Of a stretch of DNA of 64,000 nt, positions 16,496 through 24,946 are shown one piece after another (within the stretch, counting starts at the first letter, position 1; each line of letters opens with the position of its first letter). The stretch lies in NCBI RefSeq assembly GCF_000217955.3, contig NZ_AFOY02000018.1, forward strand, positions 62,001-126,000, read 5' to 3'. The notes under the pieces were generated by a model that was given only the letters and a program-made list of their open reading frames with translations, did no database searches and was not told the origin of the DNA. Origin of the DNA: Pseudomonas fluorescens HK44 (lineage in GTDB: Bacteria; Pseudomonadota; Gammaproteobacteria; Pseudomonadales; Pseudomonadaceae). The position numbers and the translations under genes are program-made.

Positions 16496-18883
16496 CTAAA
16501 TATCGGCGCTTTCACCTTGTTTCGGACAAAGCACCCGACGATAGAGCGTCGCTTGCAACTCATCGAATTTCACCGGTTTGCCAAGGTAATCGGTCAATCC
16601 CCGCTCAAGATCCAGCCCCTGAACCGAGACCACCGCAGCCAGCACCGGTAATTCGGCACAACCGGGCAGGGCGCGGATCTGGCTGTCGATCGACAGTCCG
16701 TCGAGCAGCGGCAACGGGCAGTCGATCAGCACCGCGTCGAACGGTTCGCCGCGCAGAAACTCCAGCGCCGCCTCACCGCTGTCGGTGCTGCGAACCCGAT
16801 AGCCGAGCTTGAGCAACATGCCACGCACCACCAACTGATTGATGCTGTTGTCGTCGACCAGCAACACCGTACAGTCCTGCGGTGCGCGTAAACGGACGCT
16901 ACCGTGAACCTGGCGCGATTGAGCGACAACCGGTTGCACGACATTCACCACGTCGAACTCGACATCAAGCTGAAAGCGGCTACCGCGTCCGGGCTCGGAG
17001 CGATGGGTCAAACGTCCGCCAAGCAGCTCGACCAATTGCCGACAGATCGCCAGGCCGACACCCAACCCACCGTATTCGCGTGTCATCGAGCCGTCGAGCT
17101 GGAAAAACCGCTGATACAGCGTGGCTTCACCCAGATCGGTGAAACCGATGCCGGTGTCGATCACGGCAAAAGACAGCGCCAGACGCCCCTCTTCGGCAAA
17201 CTTGCCGCTGACCCGCAAGGCCACCCCGCCCACCCGGGTGAACTTGATCGCGTTATCCAGCAAGCACTCCAGACCTTGCGCCAGCTTGGCGCTGTCACCG
17301 TGCAGACGGTCAGGTAGCCCGGGAGTCAGATCGACCTTGAAGTCCAACGCCTTGCTCGCGGCGTTGGCGGCGAACTGCTGCTGCAAGGTCTCGATCATCG
17401 CGCGCAAGCTGAACGCTTCGGGGTACACCTTGAGTCGACCGGCCTGCAATTCAGTCAGGGTCAGAATGCCGTTGACCATGCGCATCATGTCCCGCGCCGA
17501 ACCGGCAGCCGTTTGTTGATACTGCTCAAGCTCCGGGTCGAGGTCGACGGTCTGCATCAACTCCAGTGAACCGATCACACCGTTCATGGGCGTGCGCAGT
17601 TCGTGGGTCAGCGTCGCGAGAAATTCATCCTTGAGCTGGTTACTGCGGGCCAGTTGCTGGTTCAACACTTCGAGCTTCTGCCCGGCATCAAACAGCGTCT
17701 GCGCCTGCTGCTCGCGCATGGCGTTAATCCGGTCGGCCAGGGCCAGCGACAGCAGCGCAACTTCAATCGCCGAGCCGATCTGACTGGCGTACATGGTCAG
17801 GAACACATTGGGCAGATAGCCGAGCACCATCAATGTATTGACGACACCGCCGAGCAGAAACGCCGACCAGGCAATGATGAAGTAGCGCGCCACCCGCAAG
17901 CCACGCCACCAGGCGAAAATCCCGGCGGCGAAAATCACCACGGTAAAGATCAATGCCAATGCCGTCGCCAAGCGCAGGGCCAGGGCATAGCTGGTCATCA
18001 ACGACAGCCCGACCACCACTGCGCTGCACGCAATCAACACCAACAGCAGGCGATCGAGCCAGCGACTGCAACTGGCCGTCTGCAGGAAGCTGCGGGCGAA
18101 CTGGCTGCCGAACAGTGCGGCGCTGCCAATGAAGAACGGCGTCGAGGCGTTGGCCCACCACGGGTTGTTCGGCCAGAAATATTCGACTGCAGCGCCGTTG
18201 ACCGACAGCTGATAGAGGCCGAACGAGGCGATATAGAAGATGTAGTAGAGGTAACTGGTGTCTCGCACGCTCAAGAAGATGAACAGGTTGTAGACCAGCA
18301 TCCCGAGCAGTACGCCGTAAATCAGACCCAGCACATACAGGCGCAAGGGCTGGTCTTCCAGATAGGCGGTGCTCGACCAAAGGGTCAGTGGCGCCTGTAT
18401 CGAACCCTCGCTTTGCAGGCGCAAGTACAGCGTTTCGCGCTGATCGGGGACGAAGTCCAGTTTGAACAGATAGTTGTTCTGCCGAACCTGGCGACTGGCG
18501 AACGGCAAGGTATCGCCGGTACGACTGGCCAATCGGTATTCACCGGTGCTGTCCGGCAGATAGAGGTCGATATGGTCCATCGGCGGATAAGCCAGTTCCA
18601 GCAGCCATCGGCGTTGAGCGTCGGGGTTGATCGGACGGTAGTGCAGATCGACTTTGAGCCAGAACGCCGAATGCGAATAACCGGCGTTCAACGTGTCTTT
18701 GTCGTGGGTCTTGAAGTTGCCGGCCGCCGCTTGCGCGCGCACATCGGCGATGGATGCAGTGCCGGCGACATCTTCGTACACCTGCATGACTCGTCCCAAG
18801 GGGAGGCTTTGGGTGAGCTCATCAAAATCGGCTGCGGCCGCCAACATCGGCAAGCTCAACAGCAACATCAGCAAATAGCGCAT
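16496..18883 (-). CDS. ladS: Hybrid sensor histidine kinase LadS
   Basis: LadS acts in the Gac/Rsm network by feeding phosphate to GacS, favouring RsmY/Z and sessile behaviour. The 795-residue protein has the right layout: signal peptide (MRYLLMLLLSLPMLAAA), periplasmic DISMED2 domain (about 20-165), seven-helix 7TMR-DISM region (about 180-375), HisKA with TLTHELRTPMNG (His around 427), HATPase, and one C-terminal receiver with LLVDDN and VLIDCPLP. The start at 18883 was chosen for the signal peptide. thiD is the next gene upstream on the other strand, as for PA3974 in P. aeruginosa. In the receiver the usual Thr/Ser switch after the beta-4 strand reads AAVVS instead of ALTA. Confidence 0.9.
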   Translation of the reverse strand: MRYLLMLLLSLPMLAAAADFDELTQSLPLGRVMQVYEDVAGTASIADVRAQAAAGNFKTHDKDTLNAGYSHSAFWLKVDLHYRPINPDAQRRWLLELAYPPMDHIDLYLPDSTGEYRLASRTGDTLPFASRQVRQNNYLFKLDFVPDQRETLYLRLQSEGSIQAPLTLWSSTAYLEDQPLRLYVLGLIYGVLLGMLVYNLFIFLSVRDTSYLYYIFYIASFGLYQLSVNGAAVEYFWPNNPWWANASTPFFIGSAALFGSQFARSFLQTASCSRWLDRLLLVLIACSAVVVGLSLMTSYALALRLATALALIFTVVIFAAGIFAWWRGLRVARYFIIAWSAFLLGGVVNTLMVLGYLPNVFLTMYASQIGSAIEVALLSLALADRINAMREQQAQTLFDAGQKLEVLNQQLARSNQLKDEFLATLTHELRTPMNGVIGSLELMQTVDLDPELEQYQQTAAGSARDMMRMVNGILTLTELQAGRLKVYPEAFSLRAMIETLQQQFAANAASKALDFKVDLTPGLPDRLHGDSAKLAQGLECLLDNAIKFTRVGGVALRVSGKFAEEGRLALSFAVIDTGIGFTDLGEATLYQRFFQLDGSMTREYGGLGVGLAICRQLVELLGGRLTHRSEPGRGSRFQLDVEFDVVNVVQPVVAQSRQVHGSVRLRAPQDCTVLLVDDNSINQLVVRGMLLKLGYRVRSTDSGEAALEFLRGEPFDAVLIDCPLPLLDGLSIDSQIRALPGCAELPVLAAVVSVQGLDLERGLTDYLGKPVKFDELQATLYRRVLCPKQGESADI

Positions 18884-19111
18884 AAAGCCCCAGCGTGGCC
18901 AGTCCGGTTGTGTCAGGAAGCCCCCCATTCCCTTTGAGCAGACGTAAAACCGGCATTACCTGTTATTGATTTGGATCCACTCTAGCATAGCCGTTGATGG
19001 CCATTGAACACCATTGAAGAATTTAGTCTAAAGGCTCTAGAGCGGGCCTTTCAGAGCAATTCACAGAACCAGATTTATTGAGCCGGTCAGATTGCGACAA
19101 GGTTTCCCCCG

Positions 19112-19146
19112 TAGCAGCTGCCGAAGGCTGCGTTCGGCAGCTGCTA
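19112..19146. repeat. REP-like perfect hairpin
   Basis: TAGCAGCTGCCGAA (19112-19125) and TTCGGCAGCTGCTA (19133-19146) pair perfectly around GGCTGCG. This is a second short-repeat family of fluorescent pseudomonads. It lies in the 331-base divergent spacer between ladS and thiD; the rest of that spacer shows no gene and no recognisable TPP riboswitch. Confidence 0.75.
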
Positions 19147-19214
19147 CAAAGACCGAGTTATGAGTCATCGGTCGGCACACCGAAAAAAGATGTTTGGTGG
19201 TAAGCTCGCGCACC

Positions 19215-20012
19215 ATGAATATCTACAGCTCTCGCCCCGTTGTCCTCTGTCTCTCCGGCCACGACCCAAGTGGTGGCGCCGGCTTGCAGGCAGATATCGA
19301 AGCCCTGCTCGCTCAGGGTTGTCATGCAGCCCCTGCAGTTACCGCGCTGACCGTGCAAGATACGGTCAACGTGAGCGACTTCCGCGTTCTCGACCGTGAG
19401 TGGGTGCTGGCACAAGCCAACGCCGTGCTCAACGACTCGACGGTCGCGGCGGTCAAGCTGGGCATGCTCGGCTCACTGGAAATGGTCGACACCGTCGTCG
19501 AACTGCTTCAGGCGCATCCGCATTTGCCGGTGGTCTGTGACCCGGTGCTGCGCGCCGGCGGTGGTGGACGACTGGGCAAGGACGAGGTCGGCTATGCCAT
19601 GCGCGAGCGCCTGCTGCCACTGGCGATCATCGCCACCCCTAACCTCCCGGAAGCACGCATCCTTGCCGAACTGCCCGAAGGCACGGCCGATGAATGCGCA
19701 GAAAAACTCCTGCCTTACGTCAAGCACCTGCTGATCACCGGCGGTCATGGCGACGAACACGAAGTGCATAATCGCCTGTACAGCCGCGACGGCAGCCGCC
19801 ACACCTACACCTGCCAGCGTCTGCCCGGCAGCTATCACGGTTCGGGCTGCACCTTGGCCAGCGCCCTGGCCGGACGCCTGGCCCAGGGCGAACACCTGGC
19901 CAGCGCGGTACAGTCGGCACTCAATTACACGTGGCGCACCCTGCGAGACGCCGAACAGCTTGGCAAAGGCCAGTTCGTGCCTCGTCGTCTGCCGCTGGAC
20001 TTTTGCTCGTAA
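19215..20012 (+). CDS. thiD: Hydroxymethylpyrimidine/phosphomethylpyrimidine kinase
   Basis: ThiD phosphorylates HMP and HMP-P to HMP-PP, the pyrimidine half of thiamine. The 265-residue protein shows the ribokinase-fold features of ThiD: CLSGHDPSGGAGLQADIE at the N-terminus (about 11-28), CDPVLRAGGG around 112-121, and the C-terminal anion-hole motif GSYHGSGCTLASALA. An in-frame ATG seven codons upstream is possible, but MNIYSSRPVVLCLSGHD fits the family. thiE follows after 18 bases, forming a thiDE operon. Confidence 0.95.
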   Translation: MNIYSSRPVVLCLSGHDPSGGAGLQADIEALLAQGCHAAPAVTALTVQDTVNVSDFRVLDREWVLAQANAVLNDSTVAAVKLGMLGSLEMVDTVVELLQAHPHLPVVCDPVLRAGGGGRLGKDEVGYAMRERLLPLAIIATPNLPEARILAELPEGTADECAEKLLPYVKHLLITGGHGDEHEVHNRLYSRDGSRHTYTCQRLPGSYHGSGCTLASALAGRLAQGEHLASAVQSALNYTWRTLRDAEQLGKGQFVPRRLPLDFCS

Positions 20013-20030
20013 CGCCATGAGGCCTGCCCG

Positions 20031-20654
20031 ATGAGATTACGTGGCCTGTACGCCATTACCGACAGCCAACTGCTGGCCGGCAAGTTCTTGCCTTACGTGG
20101 AGGCTGCGCTGGACGGCGGCGTCACACTGCTGCAGTACCGCGACAAAAGCAGCGACGAGGCCCGCCGACTGCGTGAGGCCGAGGCCCTGCATGACCTGTG
20201 CGGACGCTACAAGACCCAACTGATCATCAATGACGACGCCGAGCTGGCCGCGCGCCTGGGCGTCGGCGTACACCTGGGGCAGACCGACGGCCCGCTCACC
20301 CCGGCCCGCTCGCTGCTGGGTCGCGAGGCAATCATCGGTTCGACCTGCCACGCGCAACTCGAACTTGCCGAACAAGCGGCAAAAGAAGGCGCCAGTTACG
20401 TCGCCTTCGGCCGCTTCTTCAACTCCAACACCAAGCCCGGCGCGCCGACATGCAGTCTCGAACTGCTCGACCAGGCCCGCAGCAAACTGCACCTGCCGAT
20501 CTGCGCGATCGGCGGCATCACCCTCGACAACGCCGCCCCGCTGGTGGCCCACGGGGTCGATCTGCTGGCCGTGGTGCATGGACTGTTTGGTGCCGAAAAC
20601 ACTCAAGAAGTGACGCGCCGTGCTCGCGCCTTCAACGACTTGTTCAAAGCTTAA
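20031..20654 (+). CDS. thiE: Thiamine-phosphate synthase
   Basis: ThiE joins HMP-PP and thiazole phosphate to thiamine phosphate. The 207-residue protein has the TIM-barrel motifs LLQYRDKSSDEARRL (about 33-47), IINDDAELAARLGVGVHLGQ (about 65-84), FGRFFNSNTKPGAPT (about 125-139) and CAIGGI (about 161-166). It lies 18 bases after thiD and 32 bases before hemL, so the three may share transcription. Confidence 0.95.
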   Translation: MRLRGLYAITDSQLLAGKFLPYVEAALDGGVTLLQYRDKSSDEARRLREAEALHDLCGRYKTQLIINDDAELAARLGVGVHLGQTDGPLTPARSLLGREAIIGSTCHAQLELAEQAAKEGASYVAFGRFFNSNTKPGAPTCSLELLDQARSKLHLPICAIGGITLDNAAPLVAHGVDLLAVVHGLFGAENTQEVTRRARAFNDLFKA

Positions 20655-20686
20655 GTATTCCATTACCGATTTTTGAGAGTCCAATC

Positions 20687-21970
20687 ATGTCTCGTTCCGA
20701 AACCCTGTTTGCCAATGCCCAGAAACACATTCCCGGCGGCGTGAACTCGCCTGTGCGTGCCTTCAAGAGCGTCGGCGGCACGCCGCTGTTCTTCAAGCAC
20801 GCCGAAGGCGCCTACGTGACGGACGAAGACGACAAGCGTTATGTCGATTACGTCGGCTCCTGGGGCCCGATGATTCTCGGCCACAGCCATCCGGACGTGC
20901 TGGACGCAGTGCGCAAGCAGCTTGAACACGGTCTGTCCTACGGCGCCCCGACTGCGATGGAAACCGAGATGGCCGACCTGGTCTGCTCGATCGTGCCGTC
21001 GATGGAAATGGTGCGCATGGTCAGCTCCGGCACCGAGGCGACCATGAGCGCCATTCGCCTGGCCCGTGGTTTCACCGGCCGCGACAGCATCATCAAGTTC
21101 GAAGGTTGCTACCACGGTCACTCCGACAGCCTGTTGGTGAAAGCCGGTTCCGGCCTGCTGACCCAAGGCGTGCCAAGCTCCGCCGGGGTGCCTGCCGCCT
21201 TCGCCAAACACACCCTGACGCTACCATTCAACGACATCGACGCCGTTGAAAAAATGCTTGCCGAACTCGGCCAGGAAGTGGCGTGCATCATCGTCGAGCC
21301 CGTGGCCGGCAACATGAACTGCGTGCCGCCAGCGCCAGGTTTCCTCGAAGGCCTGCGCACCCTGTGTGACCAACACGGCGTGGTGCTGATCTTCGACGAA
21401 GTGATGACCGGTTTCCGCGTCGCCCTCGGGGGTGCCCAGGCACACTACGGCGTAACCCCGGACCTGAGCACCTTCGGCAAGATCATCGGTGGCGGCATGC
21501 CGGTCGGCTGCTTCGGCGGCAAGCGCGAAATCATGTCGCACATCGCACCGCTGGGCCCGGTTTACCAGGCAGGCACCCTGTCAGGCAACCCGCTGGCCAT
21601 GGCCGCCGGCCTGACCACCCTGCGCCTGATCAGCCGCCCGGGCTTCCACGCCGAACTCAGCGAGTACACCAGTCGCCTGCTCGATGGCCTGCAACAGCGC
21701 GCCGACGCCGCTGGCATCCCGTTCGTGACCACCCAGGCCGGCGGCATGTTTGGCCTGTACTTCAGCGGTGCCGACGACATCGTGACCTTCGATGATGTGA
21801 TGGCCAGCGATGCCAACCTGTTCAAACGCTTCTTCCACCTGATGCTCGAAGGTGGCGTGTACCTGGCACCGAGCGCTTTCGAAGCCGGCTTCACTTCGAT
21901 CGCTCACGGCGAAGCCGAGCTGAAACTGACGCTGGACGCCGCTGAACGTGCATTCGCTGCGTTGAAGTAA
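20687..21970 (+). CDS. hemL: Glutamate-1-semialdehyde 2,1-aminomutase
   Basis: HemL makes 5-aminolevulinate, the first committed precursor of haem, from glutamate 1-semialdehyde. The 427-residue PLP enzyme has MVSSGTEATMSAIRLAR (about 103-119), IFDEVMTGFRV (about 240-250) and the PLP lysine in STFGKIIGGGMPVG (around 265). The start MSRSETLFANAQKHIPGGVN is typical. It follows thiE, and a strong terminator lies directly downstream. Confidence 0.97.
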   Translation: MSRSETLFANAQKHIPGGVNSPVRAFKSVGGTPLFFKHAEGAYVTDEDDKRYVDYVGSWGPMILGHSHPDVLDAVRKQLEHGLSYGAPTAMETEMADLVCSIVPSMEMVRMVSSGTEATMSAIRLARGFTGRDSIIKFEGCYHGHSDSLLVKAGSGLLTQGVPSSAGVPAAFAKHTLTLPFNDIDAVEKMLAELGQEVACIIVEPVAGNMNCVPPAPGFLEGLRTLCDQHGVVLIFDEVMTGFRVALGGAQAHYGVTPDLSTFGKIIGGGMPVGCFGGKREIMSHIAPLGPVYQAGTLSGNPLAMAAGLTTLRLISRPGFHAELSEYTSRLLDGLQQRADAAGIPFVTTQAGGMFGLYFSGADDIVTFDDVMASDANLFKRFFHLMLEGGVYLAPSAFEAGFTSIAHGEAELKLTLDAAERAFAALK

Positions 21971-21980
21971 TGCGATAGAC

Positions 21981-22008
21981 GCTGACGTCGACGATTGTCG
22001 GCGTCAGC
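21981..22008 (+). terminator. Terminator after hemL
   Basis: GCTGACG and CGTCAGC enclose an inner CGAC/GTCG stem with a GATT loop, followed by TTTATCC. It begins 10 bases after the hemL stop and probably ends the thiDE-hemL transcript. Confidence 0.75.
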
Positions 22009-22106
22009 TTTATCCTACCTGTCTACCTTATTTCTTACGCGACACCGATAAATCCCCAAAAAGCAGCAGATATAATCCCCGCGCGGCAGAAAAACGAGTA
22101 AAGACT

Positions 22107-22136
22107 TTGTAAGGTGGGTCCTGCTTATTTCATAAT
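22107..22136 (+). promoter_or_regulatory. Candidate promoter of the Sel1-repeat gene
   Basis: TTGTAA at 22107-22112 and CATAAT at 22131-22136 are separated by 18 bases, about 60 bases before the start of the Sel1-repeat gene and after the hemL terminator. The fit to the sigma-70 consensus is moderate. Confidence 0.35.
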
Positions 22137-22194
22137 GCGCGCTTATTGGATCCCTCGACGGGTCCGCGCGCCCTTCAGAGGTAAGTCGATTCCC

Positions 22195-22749
22195 ATGAAC
22201 CGCACCGGCCGCGCCCTTGCACTGGGCTGCCTGTTGCTCCTTCAGCCCCTGCTCGCGCATGCACAAGCAGGCGGCAACTCGTTGTTGATCCCAGCGATGG
22301 GTCGTTGCACCCTCAATACCCAGCCTGAAGACCTGAAGGAGGCCCTCGCCGCCTGCCAGAAAGCGTCGGACGCCGGGGATGCGGAAGCGCAATACGAGTT
22401 GGGCGAGTTCTACTACGAAGGTAAACGCGTACCGCGCGACCTCAATCAAGCCCTCAGTTACTTCGAAAAAGCTTCGCTGCAAGGCCATGCTCAGGCGCAA
22501 TTCAAACTCGGCATCATGTTCTTCCATGGCGAAGGCGTGCCGGCCAATAACGTTCAGGCGTATATCGTGCTGAAAATGGCCGCGGTCAACGGCGCGGAAG
22601 ACGCGCTGGACACCGCCGACGAAGTGGCCGAGCACATGCAACGCGATGAACTGGAAGTCGCCACCCAGGTGCTGGGGCAAATTTTCCGTAAATACCTGAT
22701 GGAACTGCAAAGCGCGGACGGGCGTACGCCGTTCTCGCCATTGCCCTGA
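22195..22749 (+). CDS. Exported Sel1-repeat (TPR-like) protein
   Basis: The 184-residue protein starts with a signal peptide (MNRTGRALALGCLLLLQPLL, cleaved near AHAQA). It then carries at least two Sel1-like helical repeats: AEAQYELGEFYYEGKRVPRD (about 61-80) and AQAQFKLGIMFFHGEGVPAN (about 97-116). Sel1 repeats are protein-interaction scaffolds. A protein of this kind follows hemL in other pseudomonads, but its partner is unknown. GAGGTAAG stands before the ATG at a slightly long distance. A REPIN follows the gene. Confidence 0.85.
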   Translation: MNRTGRALALGCLLLLQPLLAHAQAGGNSLLIPAMGRCTLNTQPEDLKEALAACQKASDAGDAEAQYELGEFYYEGKRVPRDLNQALSYFEKASLQGHAQAQFKLGIMFFHGEGVPANNVQAYIVLKMAAVNGAEDALDTADEVAEHMQRDELEVATQVLGQIFRKYLMELQSADGRTPFSPLP

Positions 22750-22765
22750 ACCCAGCGCGGGCTAC

Positions 22766-22885
22766 TGTGGCGAGGGAGCTTGCTCCCACTCGACTGCGCA
22801 GCAGTCGTAAAGTCAGCTAACGCGGTGTGACAGATATAATTCAGGGCCGCTTCGCGCCCCAGCGGGAGCAAGCTCCCTCGCCACA
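22766..22885. repeat. REPIN
   Basis: Inverted arms TGTGGCGAGGGAGCTTGCTC enclose about 75 bases of linker between the convergent Sel1-repeat and DUF1820 genes. Confidence 0.85.
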
Positions 22886-22897
22886 GGGGGCAGCCGC

Positions 22898-23227
22898 TTA
22901 CTTCTCAGGCATCGGCATCGGAAACGGCATGACATTACCAACCGCGCCACGGGCTTCGCTGATTTTCGGGGTGCCCATACGCTCGACTTCGTCGATGCGC
23001 ACAATCGAATGCATCGGCACAAAACTGCGCACCACGCCTTCGAACTGAGCCTTGAGCTTCTCTTCGCTCGGATCGACGACCACTTGCGTGCGCTCGCCAA
23101 AGACGAACTCTTCCACTTCCAGAAAGCCCCACAGATCACTTTGATAGATCTGCTTGGCGTACATTTCGAACACCTGGCCCTGGTTGAGGAAAATCACCTT
23201 GTAGATTGGAGCTTCACGTTTGGTCAT
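22898..23227 (-). CDS. DUF1820 family protein
   Basis: The 109-residue soluble protein, MTKREAPIYKVIFLNQGQVF onward, resembles the DUF1820 family of gammaproteobacteria, which has no known function. A beta-rich N-terminal half (about 8-75; EMYAKQIYQSDLWGFLEVEE) is followed by a Pro/Met-rich tail. It is divergent from miaB, and both promoters must lie within about 135 bases; TATAGT-type -10 sequence is visible on the minus strand near 23270. The same neighbour is found beside miaB in P. aeruginosa. Confidence 0.8.
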   Translation of the reverse strand: MTKREAPIYKVIFLNQGQVFEMYAKQIYQSDLWGFLEVEEFVFGERTQVVVDPSEEKLKAQFEGVVRSFVPMHSIVRIDEVERMGTPKISEARGAVGNVMPFPMPMPEK

Positions 23228-23322
23228 GGTGGGCGAGCAACACATCGAGGGATAAAAATAAGGGCGCGAACTATAGCATAGCCGCTGGACGCACGACGGT
23301 AGGAACCTGGGGACTTGTTCCC

Positions 23323-23328
23323 TATAAT
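23323..23328 (+). promoter_or_regulatory. Likely -10 box of the miaB promoter
   Basis: A perfect TATAAT lies 34 bases before the chosen miaB start; no convincing -35 is visible 17 bases upstream. Confidence 0.4.
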
Positions 23329-23362
23329 GCGCGGTTCTTTGAATCACGTGATGACTCCGTCC

Positions 23363-24697
23363 ATGGCCAAGAAGCTCTATATCGAAACCCACGGTTGCCA
23401 GATGAACGAGTACGACAGCTCGCGCATGGTTGATCTGCTGGGCGAACATCAGGCCCTGGAAGTGACGGCGCGCGCCGAAGATGCGGATGTCATCCTGCTC
23501 AACACCTGCTCGATTCGCGAACGCGCCCAGGACCGGGTGTATTCCCAACTCGGCCGCTGGCGCGAACTGAAGCTCGCCAACCCGGAAATGGTCATCGCCG
23601 TCGGCGGTTGCGTGGCCAGCCAGGAAGGTGCGGCAATCCGTGACCGTGCGCCCTACGTCGACGTGGTCTTCGGCCCGCAGACCCTGCACCGTCTGCCGGA
23701 AATGATCGACGCCGCGCGCCTGACCAAGCTGCCGCAAGTCGACGTCTCGTTCCCGGAAATCGAAAAGTTCGACCACCTGCCTGAACCGCGCATCGATGGC
23801 CCAAGCGCCTATGTTTCGGTGATGGAAGGTTGCAGCAAGTACTGCACTTTCTGCGTAGTGCCCTATACCCGCGGAGAAGAAGTCAGCCGGCCGTTCGACG
23901 ACGTGATTGCCGAGATCATTCACCTGGCAGAAAACGGCGTGCGTGAAGTCACGCTGCTAGGGCAGAACGTCAACGGCTACCGCGGCCTGACCCACGACGG
24001 GCGCCTGGCCGATCTGGCCGAGCTGATCCGCGTGGTGGCGGCCGTCGATGGCATCGACCGTATTCGCTACACCACGTCGCACCCGCTGGAGTTTTCCGAC
24101 AGCCTGATCCAGGCCCACGCCGAAGTGCCGGAACTGGTCAAACACCTGCATTTGCCGGTGCAGTCGGGTTCGGACCGGATTCTTGCGGCGATGAAGCGCA
24201 ACCACACCGCACTCGAATACAAATCGAAACTGCGCAAGCTGCGCGCCGCCGTGCCGGGTATTTGCATCAGCTCGGACTTCATCGTCGGCTTCCCCGGCGA
24301 GACCGAAAAAGACTTCGAACAGACCATGAAGCTGATTGAAGACGTCGGTTTCGATTTCTCCTACTCGTTCGTCTACAGCCAGCGCCCGGGCACCCCGGCC
24401 GCCGACCTGGCCGACGAAACCCCGGAAGAATTGAAAAAAGAGCGCCTGAACGCCCTGCAACATCGCCTCAATCAGCAGGGTTTCGAGATCAGCCGACAAA
24501 TGGTCGGTTCGACCCAGCGGATCCTGGTGACCGATTACTCGAAAAAAGACCCCGGCGAACTGCAAGGCCGAACCGAGAATAATCGAATCGTAAACTTTCG
24601 CTGCGACAATCCGACCTTGATCGGCCAGTTCGCAGACGTGCACATCGACGCCGCACAGCCGCACTCGCTGCGTGGCTCGTTGATTCAACAGGGCTAG
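23363..24697 (+). CDS. miaB: tRNA-2-methylthio-N6-dimethylallyladenosine synthase
   Basis: MiaB is a radical-SAM methylthiotransferase that converts i6A37 to ms2i6A37 in tRNAs reading UNN codons. The 444-residue protein has the N-terminal UPF0004 domain with three cluster cysteines (THGCQMNEYDS, LLNTCSIRE, AVGGCVAS). The radical-SAM motif is GCSKYCTFCVVPYTRG (around 155-170), and a C-terminal TRAM domain is at about 375-440. The start at MAKKLYIETHGCQ is the family norm; in-frame ATGs 4 and 16 codons upstream are possible, and none has a strong ribosome site. Confidence 0.96.
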   Translation: MAKKLYIETHGCQMNEYDSSRMVDLLGEHQALEVTARAEDADVILLNTCSIRERAQDRVYSQLGRWRELKLANPEMVIAVGGCVASQEGAAIRDRAPYVDVVFGPQTLHRLPEMIDAARLTKLPQVDVSFPEIEKFDHLPEPRIDGPSAYVSVMEGCSKYCTFCVVPYTRGEEVSRPFDDVIAEIIHLAENGVREVTLLGQNVNGYRGLTHDGRLADLAELIRVVAAVDGIDRIRYTTSHPLEFSDSLIQAHAEVPELVKHLHLPVQSGSDRILAAMKRNHTALEYKSKLRKLRAAVPGICISSDFIVGFPGETEKDFEQTMKLIEDVGFDFSYSFVYSQRPGTPAADLADETPEELKKERLNALQHRLNQQGFEISRQMVGSTQRILVTDYSKKDPGELQGRTENNRIVNFRCDNPTLIGQFADVHIDAAQPHSLRGSLIQQG

Positions 24698-24707
24698 CGC
24701 GGACTCT

Positions 24708-24839
24708 TGTGGCGAGGGAGCTTGCTCCCGCTCGGTTGCGAAGCAGCCGCAAACCGGTCGCTTCGGTATCCCCCGAAAAACCGCAGTGGCTGGGGTGGGA
24801 GCGCTTCGCACTCCAGCGGGAGCAAGCTCCCTCGCCACA
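24708..24839. repeat. REPIN, inverted relative to the copy at 28836
   Basis: Arms TGTGGCGAGGGAGCTTGCTC and complement enclose a roughly 90-base linker. The linker read in reverse complement is nearly the same as that of the REPIN at 28836-28967, sharing for example GGAGTGCGAAGCGCTCCCA and ATACCGAAGCGACCGGTTTG. Confidence 0.88.
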
Positions 24840-24946
24840 GGTATGGAATGGGTGTTTGATGTTGGCCTGTTTAAGAGCTTTCGCACCCAGGCCTCTGGCG
24901 TTATCCTTGATTTATCTCCATTGCCCCAGGGCGGCTAAAAACAACC

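Noticed and set aside
18884..19214. TPP riboswitch upstream of thiD
   Set aside because: I looked for the THI-box core (CTGAGA and ACCTGATCTGG-like motifs) and found none; the spacer holds a REP-like hairpin only.
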